Assembly: GCF_002776525.5 (NCBI RefSeq)
Contig: NC_045437.1
Location: forward strand, 131,350,590 to 131,414,589
Direction of reading: 5' to 3'
Source of the DNA: Piliocolobus tephrosceles
Lineage: Eukaryota > Chordata > Mammalia > Primates > Cercopithecidae
Length of the DNA stretch: 64,000 nt
Shown: piece by piece, positions 55,581 through 64,000 of the stretch
Position numbering within the stretch: position 1 is the stretch's first letter
Layout: every line of letters begins with the position of its first letter
Notes under the pieces: model-generated
Seen by the model: only the letters and a program-made list of their open reading frames with translations
The model's database searches: none
Told to the model about the DNA's origin: nothing
Made by a program: the position numbers and the translations under genes

Positions 55581-56105
55581 ATGTAAAGGACCTCTTCAAG
55601 GAGAACTACAAACCACTGCTCAGTGAAATNNNNNNNNNNNNNNNNNNNNNNNNNNNNNNNNNNNNNNNNNNNNNNNNNNNNNNNNNNNNNNNNNNNNNNN
55701 NNNNNNNNNNNNNNNNNNNNNNNNNNNNNNNNNNNNNNNNNNNNNNNNNNNNNNNNNNNNNNNNNNNNNNNNNNNNNNNNNNNNNNNNNNNNNNNNNNNN
55801 NNNNNNNNNNNNNNNNNNNNNNNNNNNNNNNNNNNNNNNNNNNNNNNNNNNNNNNNNNNNNNNNNNNNNNNNNNNNNNNNNNNNNNNNNNNNNNNNNNNN
55901 NNNNNNNNNNNNNNNNNNNNNNNNNNNNNNNNNNNNNNNNNNNNNNNNNNNNNNNNNNNNNNNNNNNNNNNNNNNNNNNNNNNNNNNNNNNNNNNNNNNN
56001 NNNNNNNNNNNNNNNNNNNNNNNNNNNNNAACCTGCACGTTATGCACATGTACCCTAGAACTTAAAGTATAATAAAAAATAAAATTAAAAAAATCAAAGT
56101 CAAAA
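55578..56105 (+). mobile_element. L1PA-type element, sense, body hidden by the gap
   Basis: 'gaccctcttcaagg'-like ORF2 sequence (55587-55629) enters the N run. After it, 'aacctgcacgttatgcacat' and 'aacttaaagtataataaaaa' are the terminal bases of a young primate L1 with its A-rich tail. Confidence 0.93.
55630..56029. other. Assembly gap, 400 N
   Basis: Exactly 400 undetermined bases within the L1. The peptides predicted through it are meaningless. Confidence 1.
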
Positions 56106-56955
56106 AAAAACAAAATTTCTTTAGATCAATTGCAGATTTATATTCAACACTTATAACCTCTATATTAGCATTTTCAGTCCAAATTTAAAATAATTGGAGT
56201 AAAAGTAGTATTTCTTTCTAAACTGTTTATTAAGGTAGGTTAGGAAGTAAGAAGAGGAGAGAACATAAAATGCATTGAGAACTCACAATTTTCCATGTGT
56301 TGTGCATATGTTACATACTTTATGTTATTTAAATGTAATTATTTCCTTTGAAGTAATTTAAACACTACTGAAAACACAGAAACTACTTTTAAGCTTAAAC
56401 GTAATCATATTATATTTCACACGGGCTTTATTCAATTGACTATAAATTGTATTTGATGATGAGCTATTCATTAAATTTAATTCCATTCCAATAAGAGTAT
56501 TCAATAAACATACATTGATTGCTAAAAAAAAGAAAAAAAAATGTGGGAAATGATACTATAATATTTTGTTCCATAAAAAAATCCTTCTGGAACTGTAATT
56601 TTTTTTTTTTTTTGGCTTGAATCCGCTTTCAAGAAAAATGGAACTATCATTGATACGCTATGGGGTTAGTGGTAAAAATAATTATGAGAGATTAAAGAAA
56701 TTAAAGTCAAGAAATACAAGCATGAAACAGATAGAATTTATCTAGAATAAAAGTCATGATCCTTTTTAGGTTAAGTTTTGGTTTATTTGTAATGTGTATA
56801 GCAATGTAGTTTATTAATGTTGTGATTGCAGAGTTCCAGACATGGTTTGAATGGTACTATGGTAGTTTTGCTAATATTTTATTATTAGAGTTGCCCATCA
56901 CAACGTATATCTTTTATAAAGTCATGAAGAGTTGTCCTGTCTCTCTGAGATTTAT
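56106..56955. other. Intronic DNA, nothing recognised
   Basis: AT-rich, with A- and T-runs at 56525-56540 and 56601-56613. No exon or repeat called. Confidence 0.5.
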
Positions 56956-57241
56956 TATTTTTTTGTTTATTTATTTTTGAGATGGAGTCTTGCTGTGTCG
57001 CCTAGGCTGGAGTGCAGTGGCACGATTTCGGCTCACTGCAAGCTCCAGCTCCCGGGTTCACGCCATTCTCCTGCCTCAGCCTCCCAAGTAGCTGGCCCGC
57101 CACCACGCCTGGCTAATTTTTTGTATTTTTACTAGAGACGGGGGGGTTTCACCGTGTTAGCCAGGATGGTCTTGATCTCCTGACCTCGTGATCCGCCCGC
57201 CTCGTCACTGGGATTACAGGTGTGAGACACCGCGCCCGGCT
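56956..57241 (-). mobile_element. AluY-type, antisense, with two small deletions
   Basis: CpG-rich ('gtgatccgcccgcctcg', 'caccgcgcccggct'). Lacks about 12 bp after 'caagtagctgg' and about 14 bp before 'cactgggattacagg'. Confidence 0.93.
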
Positions 57242-57949
57242 CTGAGATTTATTTTTATCTGTAAAAGGACTTTCTGGGTTCTAAAACTTAGCCCTGAGAA
57301 TGTTGCCCTTACATCCTTGAGAGATAAGCTGTTGTGGAAAGACGTATGATGTAGTAGAAAAGATGGTGCACTAGAAACAAAACATTTCTGTTCAGTAAAC
57401 TCATCTTTTGTGGATGGCACTACCTTGGGAAAGTCTCTGAAATGAGAAATTTCCGTTATGTTGCAAAACACTATAATTCTCAGCCTTTTATGAAAGGCTT
57501 TGAATGTTAGCCAACTTATGAAAAGTAATTCCGGTCAGTTGTAGAACAATTGGGTACTTGGCTTAGATTTTTAGTTTAATCAGCAAAGTCATACATACCG
57601 TGGTTTTGAAAATGTGCTTATATATTATTTCTGAATAGGTTGAAATATTTATTATAAAAACAGCTGTCTGATAACCAGAAATATTAATTTTAGAAATTGA
57701 ATATGTTCTAGTACAGTTGAAGTTCATAATCTGTTTTATAATTTTGGAAACTCAGTTGAGCCATCTTAAATACACTTACTCCATGCCAAAGTAGAGTAAG
57801 CTCAGTGGTTGCATGAACAGATATTTTCAGCTTAAACAATTTTTTGGTTGGAGTTACCTTTGTCAAAATATTACATAGTGTTTATGTAATATTGCTGTTT
57901 ACAGAATTTCACCCTCAAATACAAATCAAATTTCACCTTAATAGATAAT

Positions 57950-59300
57950 GTATTTATATTCAGAAATCAAAAAGCATAAAAAGTATTTAATGGAAAGTAT
58001 CTCCCTTCCATCTCTGTTACTCATTCATTGATTTCTCTGAACACCGCGTAGCTTTTATTTCCTTCTGTATAATTCTAGAGATATTTTTATGTATATATAA
58101 GTAAATATAAAAAATATATATTTCGCCCCTTTTTATACAGATGTTAGCATGGTATACATGGTTTTGAATCGTGGTTTTTGTTTGTTTGTGATGTATGTGG
58201 AGCCATAACTACTGCTTTTAGATATTTATGAAATAGAGTCTTGTGCTCTTTTCTTGTGACAGTCTGTCAGATCTTAAAGACTCTGAGTAAATGTTGAGGC
58301 CTCATTTCTCTTCTTCCCAATTGCGTTTTACATTGACATAGTATCCTCATATGGATATACCACAATTTATTGAACTAATTACTCCATTGGTGGACATTTT
58401 AGATAGCCTGCCTTCTGCTATTTTGTACAGTGTTGTGCTAAATAACTTTGTTTAACTATAATTTCAACAAGTACAAATATAACCTGGGGCTAAGTTACTA
58501 GAAGTGAAGTTGCTGGGTTAAAGAGTACAGTGGTCCCTCAGTATATGCTGGAGATTGATTCCAGGATGCCCACGTATACCAAAATCTGCACATACTCAGG
58601 TCCCTCGATTGACCCGGTAAAACTATGTATGCAGAAGCTTGGCCCTCTGTATATGTGACTTTTGCATGTTGCAAATACTGTATTTTCCATAAGAGTTTGA
58701 TTGAAAAAAATCTACATTTAAGTGAACCCTCACGGTTCCAACCTATGTTGTTCAAGGGTTAACATATGTATTTGTAGTGTTGACAGATAGTACTTTGCAT
58801 AGGGTTTTACTGTTTTGTACCTCTAAAAACAGTGGTTGAGAGTTCCTACAATCCTATATTCTTATCAAAACAGCCTGTTACCACACATATTTTGGCTACT
58901 CCAATAGGTAGAAAAATTGATTTTTTTAACTCAGTGTGGTTTTAGTTTGCATTTCTATTATAAATGAATTGAACATACACATATTTAAGAAAAGCCTGTA
59001 TTTTCTCTTCTGAGAATTGTCAGTGTATATCCCCTGCCCACTTTTCTGTGAGATTCTTTTTTTTTTTTTTTTTACCAATTTGTGGGAATTTGGTATACAT
59101 TAGGGAAATTAATCCTTTGTGATAAGTTGAAAATAGTTTTTCCAGTTTCAACTCAGTGATTTTGCTTATTTTTTTTTTGACATTTAGAAGGTTTTTTTGT
59201 GACTGAATTTATCATGTTTTCCTTAAACTTTAGTGTTTTGAGTCAGTTAGAAAAGCCTTCTTTATTCTTGAGTTTATAACGAGTTCTGTTGTGTTTTATC
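57950..59300 (-). mobile_element. L1M 3' region, antisense, split by a Tigger
   Basis: 'atggatataccacaatttattg', 'ggtggacattttagatagcc', 'gtgaagttgctgggttaaag', then, after the Tigger, 'agtgtggttttagtttgca' and 'taatcctttgtgataagttg' are antisense L1 landmarks. Confidence 0.8.
58528..58760 (+). mobile_element. Tigger-type (pogo) DNA transposon fragment
   Basis: Starts 'cagtggtccctcagtatatg' and ends 'atgttgttcaagggtta'. 'gattgattccaggatgcc' and 'aaaatctgcacatactcagg' are typical of Tigger/MER2-like elements. Inserted in antisense L1. Confidence 0.8.
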
Positions 59301-59704
59301 TTACTATTTTTGTGGTTTTATTTTTACACTTAAATCTTTGCTTCATATATCTGTATGAACAGTGTGTTATAGGTATAATTTTATTTTTTCTAGATAACCA
59401 CACAGTAGTCTTCACCTATTTGTTTAGTCCATTTTTTTCTTATTATATACTGAATTCTCCTATATATTTTGTTTCATTTTTGAACTTCTCTTCCTTTAGT
59501 CTGTCTGTTTGTGAACCATTAACATGCTGTCTTATTTGTTGAGGGTTTAGATTGTATCTTACTGTCTGTTAGGGTTAGTCCCTTCAGTTCCTCCTCTGAG
59601 CTTTTTTTTCACGGTTAGTTTTCTGTGTCAATTGTCTAGTCTCAAAATTGTCTAGGTCTCATTCCAAAAACAAAGCAATCCATTTGATTTGCGTTATTAC
59701 CAAT

Positions 59705-59838
59705 TTGGGGGGCAGGTGGGGAGGATGGGCTCTTGCTGTGTTGCCCAGGCTGGCCTGGAACTCCTGGGCTCAAGTGATCCTCTTGCCGCAGCCTCCTGAG
59801 TAGCTGTGACTGCAGCTGTGTGGCACTGCAACTGGCTG
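59705..59838 (-). mobile_element. Alu monomer (FLAM-like), antisense
   Basis: Only one arm: 'gctcttgctgtgttgcccagg' to 'ggcactgcaactggctgc'. Old and single-armed. Confidence 0.8.
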
Positions 59839-59959
59839 CATTATTATTAAATTTTTACGTTAGGGTGAAGAGATAGCTTTAGGATTCTAAGTCTTCTCTA
59901 TGCAAGAACACAGAAAGCCTTACTATGTTTAAGATTTCTTTTGAGTACTTCTGGAGTGT

Positions 59960-60075
59960 TTTAAAGATTTTTCATATATGTCTTAGCATTTATTGTTTCT
60001 AGGTATTTTATCTTTTTTATTGCTATTGTAAGTGGGACTTTTTCCCCCTATATCTTCTAATTGTTTGTAATTAAG
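59960..60075 (-). mobile_element. L1 ORF2 scrap, antisense
   Basis: 'gtttctaggtattttatctt' and 'ttgctattgtaagtgggact' match an antisense L1 ORF2 segment. Confidence 0.7.
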
Positions 60076-60089
60076 GAGCTTAAAAATTA

Positions 60090-60500
60090 AGGTAGGGGGC
60101 AATAAAGTTTGTATTTAATGGAATGTAATTGTGTCTTCAAACTTAGAAGCTTTCCAGGGTGGGTTCTGCTGAAAGAGAAGTGACTGTCCACTGTTTTTTG
60201 GAGTGTAGGATATGAAAAGAGGAATAGAAGTAATATTGGTAAGGTAGAATAGGACTTTTGTGAAGAGTCCTGAATACATATCGTAGATATTGTGCTTAAT
60301 TCTATAGGTCGGGGTGGGTCAGTGGGGATTTTAGAGCAGGTGAGCTGCATTTTAAGATTGATGAGGCTGTGTGTTATAGGATGATGGATTGGGGAGGGGA
60401 GAAACTGGAGGTAAGAAGATCAGTTAGGATTTTAAGTAAGAGGTAATGAGAGCCAGAACTGGCAAGGCAGAAATTAGAAAGGAAGAAATGGATGTGAAAA
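60090..60500 (-). mobile_element. L2 LINE fragment, antisense
   Basis: 'cttaattctataggtcgggg', 'ggggattttagagcaggtgag', 'gaagatcagttaggatttt' follow the reverse-complement L2 order also seen near 33.5 kb. Confidence 0.5.
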
Positions 60501-60954
60501 TCCTATTGGATCTACCATCACTAAAATCATTAGTGACTTAAAATGTAAAATTCAAGCCTCGTTTATGTCCTCATTCTACAGACTTTGTTTACGGATCTGT
60601 TTACCACTTCCTCTTTCTTGAAAGTGTTGTTGTTGTTGTTTTTGTTTTTTTCCTGATTCTTCTCGTAACTCTCTAACCATTGCTTCTGATTCTTTTGATT
60701 TGTTTTCTTTAGACTTTTTAAGTCTAAAGTTGATATTGCCCACAATTTGTGTTTAATTTTAATCTTTTGTTGTTTGGGTGACCTTACGTAGTTTGGGCTG
60801 CAAATCTCTGTCTCCACTTCACTACTTTTTGACCGCTGTAGTCTGGAGTTGATGTTCTTCCTCTCTGATTCCATGGAACCAGTTCACATGTCTACCATAG
60901 CAATTACTATGCTGCATTCTGAGGGTCCATATGCTTATCTGTTTTCCCAACTGT

Positions 60955-61045
60955 TAATAGATTGTGAGCTCCTTTAAGGTAAGAAGGGGGTTGTTTATTA
61001 TCTCAGTATTCACAGCACCTAGCTGGTGCCCAATAATGAATGAAT
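60955..61045 (+). mobile_element. L2 LINE 3' end
   Basis: 'gattgtgagctcctttaagg' and 'cacagcacctagctggtgcccaataa' are the L2 3' terminus. Confidence 0.78.
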
Positions 61046-61051
61046 TTTATG

Positions 61052-61080
61052 TATATGTATGTATGTATGTATGTATGTAC
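61052..61080. repeat. (GTAT)n microsatellite
   Basis: Uninterrupted GTAT/TATG tetranucleotides next to the tail side of an antisense Alu. Confidence 0.95.
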
Positions 61081-61311
61081 GTGACAGGGTCTCACTCTTG
61101 CCCAGGTTGGAGTGCAGTGGTATGATCATGGCTCACTGCAGTCTCAGACTCCTGGGCTCAAGTAACCCTTAGCTGCTGGAGTAGCTGGTACTACAGGCAT
61201 ATACCAAGGTCTCATTACCCAGACTGGTCTCCAACTCCTGTTCTAAAGTGATCCTCCTGCCTCAGCCTCCCAGAGTGCTAGGATTACAGATATTAGCCAC
61301 TGTACCCAGCC
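61081..61311 (-). mobile_element. Alu, antisense, deleted in the middle
   Basis: Reverse-complement Alu lacking part of the central region. Target duplication 'atgaatgaatttt' flanks the microsatellite plus Alu (about 61037-61049 and 61317-61329). Confidence 0.9.
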
Positions 61312-61329
61312 CTGAATGAATGAATTTTG

Positions 61330-61560
61330 AATTACTTGTTAGACATTTCCACCTAAATAGCCTATGGACATTTCAGCTTGTCAGTCACTGAACTCATCAC
61401 TTTTTTCCCACCTCGGAAGTCTTCATCCTCCTGTGTTTCCTGTCGTAATAGCAAAGCTGTCTTCTTGATTTTACCCAAGCTAGAACATCAGATCTTCACT
61501 TCCTTGTTCTCAGCCACTCACCCTTAGATAACCACTAAGACCTATTTAGATATGTATCTC
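61330..61560 (+). mobile_element. L2 LINE fragment
   Basis: 'gttagacatttccacctaaatagc', 'cactgaactcatcac' and 'gtcttcatcctcctgtg' are L2 blocks upstream of its 3' end. Confidence 0.65.
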
Positions 61561-62200
61561 ATAGCTGACTGGCAGCTCCATACTCAAAGCCACTGTTATA
61601 ATCCAGGCTTTCATCTTCCCTCCAGTCCTGCTGTTGTGCTGAACCCCTGTGGACTCCACTGGGATGACACCAGGTTAAAGAGACTGAAGAAGACACCCAG
61701 AGCCAGCAAAACAGACATGGGTTTTTTTTTTTTTTGCAGGCTTACACATAGGGAAGAGAATCCAGTGGCAGTGGGCTGAACAGAAGAACTGCAACCTCTT
61801 GAAAAAGGCATGTAGTGTATATAGCATTTTCACTTAGCACCTTTTCCCTAACAGCCTCCACCAACCTTCATTCAACCCAAAACTCAGAGCCCAATACCCT
61901 ATATGGCCAGTGTTCCACAGGATGGACCAGAGGCTCGGATGTTCCTCATAGACAAGGAAGGAATCTCTGGATTGGCCACTCGTGGATTCGTTAGCTTGGC
62001 CCACACATTTAGGTGCATTTTCTCTACAGGGTCAGTCTCAGTGTATGCTTAAGTTATTGCTGTCAGGTGTGTCTACCCTACAGCTACCATAATGTTTAAA
62101 TAGCAGAAATTATTAGATTCATCAGTGTTGTTTTAAGCAGATCATCATCTTTATTTATTTTTTATTCTGTTCTCACAGTCTGTTCCCATAGGTCATCATT
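61561..62200. other. Intronic DNA with a T14 run
   Basis: 'ttttttttttttttgcagg' at about 61722-61739 looks like a splice acceptor, but no open frame with support follows. Otherwise unremarkable. Confidence 0.4.
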
Positions 62201-62201
62201 T

Positions 62202-62504
62202 CTTTTATTTATTTATTTATTTAGAAATAGGGTCTCACTGTCACCCAGATTGGAGTGCAGTAGTGCCATCTCGGCTCACTGTAGCATCAACCTTTTGGGC
62301 TCATGTGATCCTCCCACCTCAGCCTCCTGAGTAGGTGGGACCATAGGTGTGTGCCACTGCACCTGGCTAATTTTTTGTATTTTTTGTAGAGACAGGAGTT
62401 TGCCGTGTTAACCCAGGCTGGTCTCGAACTCCTAAGCTCAAGTGATCCTCCAACTTTGGCCTCCCAAAGTGCTAGGATTACAGATGTGAGCCAACACATC
62501 CAAC
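62202..62504 (-). mobile_element. AluJ-type, antisense, with (TTTA)n tail
   Basis: (TTTA)n at 62202-62222, then a complete reverse-complement Alu ending 'ccaacacatccaacc'. Confidence 0.92.
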
Positions 62505-62508
62505 CCTT

Positions 62509-62668
62509 ACTTTTTATAGAGACAGGGTCATGCTCTGTCACCCAGACTGGCGTGCAGTGGTGCAGTCATACCTCACTGTAACCTTGAATTCCTGGGCTCA
62601 AGTGATCCTCCCACCCCAGCCTCCCGAGTAGCTGGGATTATAGGTGTGCACCACTATACCCGGTCTAT
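62509..62668 (-). mobile_element. Alu monomer (right-arm type), antisense
   Basis: One arm only, from 'tttttatagagacagggtca' to 'caccactatacccggt', placed 4 bp after the preceding Alu in the same orientation. Confidence 0.88.
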
Positions 62669-63229
62669 AGAGGTCATCATTTTTAAATGCTATTAGTCTT
62701 GCTTTTTAATTACAAATTACTGTGTATAATTTAAAAACTAACAGTTCTGTCATTATCAACTTAGTTTGTTATGGATTGTTTGGTTAATGCTGTAGAATGA
62801 GTTGTGATCATTATTTGTGTCAGTAGTATTTTTGGCTTGTGTTTTTTAAATTGTTAGATTATATATACATTGTAGTTCAGATGGTTCATTCATACTGCTC
62901 TTATAGTTAGTATTCATCATCTCTCAAAATTTTCTTACACAAATATTTTATCACAGACTTATTTTTCCACTGGAATATGAAAATGGGGTATAGGTGAGCA
63001 ATGGTGCTTTTGTTGTTTTGGTTTCTGTTCTCTTACCTCACCTAAATAGGTATTGAAGAATATGAGAACCATTAGCTATGTCTAAACTCTTGATTATTGT
63101 ATTTAGGCTTTATATTGAGGCTTTAGCTCTCAGTTCTTTCAGCATCGTCTGCCAATCTTTCTGTTAATATCAAATGCTAGTCTAACCTACAGAATTTACT
63201 GTCCTCTGAAAATTATGCTTTTATGGTTT
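62669..63229. other. Intronic DNA, nothing recognised
   Basis: No exon or repeat that I can support. Confidence 0.5.
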
Positions 63230-63510
63230 TCGTGCTTGCTGCTCTCTTTTCCTAGAATGTTTCCCTTTGTTCTTAGCCTGGTAAAGAACCACTCACCTTT
63301 TGAGATCTAATTCAAGCTTAATCACTTAACCATAGCTCTTCTAATGTTCATTTATTATAGCATCAATTTTGTCTAATAATTACTTTTTTCCATTCTTATC
63401 TTTTCACTAGATTATTATTCACATTAATTTTGGATCTTCCATGTCTAGGAATGCAAGTGGGTCATATACTTTACGCATAATAGTGTTGATTGAATGACTG
63501 GATAATTGAA
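63230..63510 (+). mobile_element. L2 LINE 3' region
   Basis: 'ctctcttttcctagaatgtttccc', 'ctcaccttttgagatctaattcaagctt' and 'gttgattgaatgactgg' are diverged L2 blocks in order. Confidence 0.55.
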
Positions 63511-64000
63511 GGAATGGATGAAATGAATATGTTTGATCTAGAAGATTTGGCAACTGATTTTATATGAGATACATAGGAGAAAGAAAAGACAAGACCATTC
63601 TGGAAAGGAAAATGGCAGTTTTGTTAAAAGAGAGTTTAAGAAGTTTCATGTAATAGACGTTAGAAAATCCTTCAGCTACGATCAGTGGAAATGCTTAGTA
63701 ACTATAATACATATCCTTTAAAATACCTCTAAAGTCATTTGAGATAGGGGTTAACAAAATTGGAGAAATTATTTTAAGAAATAAAGAGCAAATAAAAATA
63801 CTTATCACTGGCTTTTGGTGGATTGTCCTTACAGTTAGTACGTGTAGGAAATCCTCAGTTCTCTCTCTTTAGTCCCAAGCATGCTCATGTTTCCTTAGCT
63901 TTTGGCATGATTGATTCAGCATGAGAGAGGCAATAGCAGATAAGTAGGAGTACCTGTGCCTTAATAAAGATTCGTAAATTAAGTGGAAGATGGTTATAGA
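63511..64000. other. Intronic DNA to window end
   Basis: No exon recognised. Confidence 0.5.

Larger units (their letters stand above)
55030..64000 (+). other. RNF145: RNF145 intron 2, 5' part
   Basis: Starts with a consensus 'gtgagt' donor. No later RNF145 exon is recognisable up to the window end, so the intron exceeds 8.9 kb. It is filled with L1, L2, Alu and Tigger fragments plus an assembly gap. Confidence 0.8.

Noticed and set aside
55547..56113. ORFs of about 147-188 codons through the N run
   Set aside because: They exist only because undetermined bases carry no stop codons.
61722..61779. Possible RNF145 exon after a T14-GCAG acceptor-like site
   Set aside because: The following frame does not resemble the next part of RNF145 and stops soon; the T-run is probably an accidental polypyrimidine tract.

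Overview
The window is 64 kb of primate nuclear DNA, most likely from an Old World monkey. It is dense in Alu, L1, L2, MIR, MaLR and DNA-transposon copies, and the Alu at 30289-30583 carries variants I associate with cercopithecid AluY subfamilies. A run of exactly 400 N (55630-56029) is an assembly gap. No prokaryotic or organellar features are present.

The one gene I can name is the 5' end of RNF145, on the + strand. A CpG island at about 48.5-50.3 kb holds the promoter and a non-coding first exon whose best splice donor lies after 49186. A 5.6 kb intron follows. The first coding exon is 54818-55029, with the start codon at 54846 and 61 complete codons, and a second intron runs off the right edge. 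RNF145 is an ER multi-pass RING-type ubiquitin ligase of the TRC8 (RNF139) family linked to sterol control. Only its extreme N-terminus is here, so the membrane domain and the RING lie downstream.

The 48 kb to the left (1 to about 48.5 kb) is intergenic. From human gene order (RNF145 and UBLCP1 head to head on chromosome 5q33) I expect UBLCP1 to start beyond the left edge on the minus strand; that is inference. The interval is a palimpsest: old L2 and MIR copies, L1M 3' ends, a broken class III (ERVL-type) provirus at 20.2-24.4 kb with its own Alu insertion, MLT1/MST/THE1 LTRs, hAT and Tigger transposons, and about 24 Alus or Alu fragments. Several insertions keep readable target-site duplications, so nesting order can be worked out.

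The observations I rate highest are: (1) a minus-strand exon-like segment at 29239-29363, bounded by good splice signals and encoding one hydrophobic helix followed by a cysteine cluster, a possible undescribed small membrane protein; (2) a 250-bp inverted duplication, about 92% identical between arms, at 43060-43309 and 44641-44890; (3) an L1 in RNF145 intron 2 with an inverted 5' piece whose missing body does not fit the 400-N gap; (4) a tandem array of about 238-bp units at 6.94-7.64 kb beside an orphan 160-codon minus-strand ORF; and (5) two strong-context upstream ORFs in the RNF145 leader. No dramatic new multi-gene system is visible.
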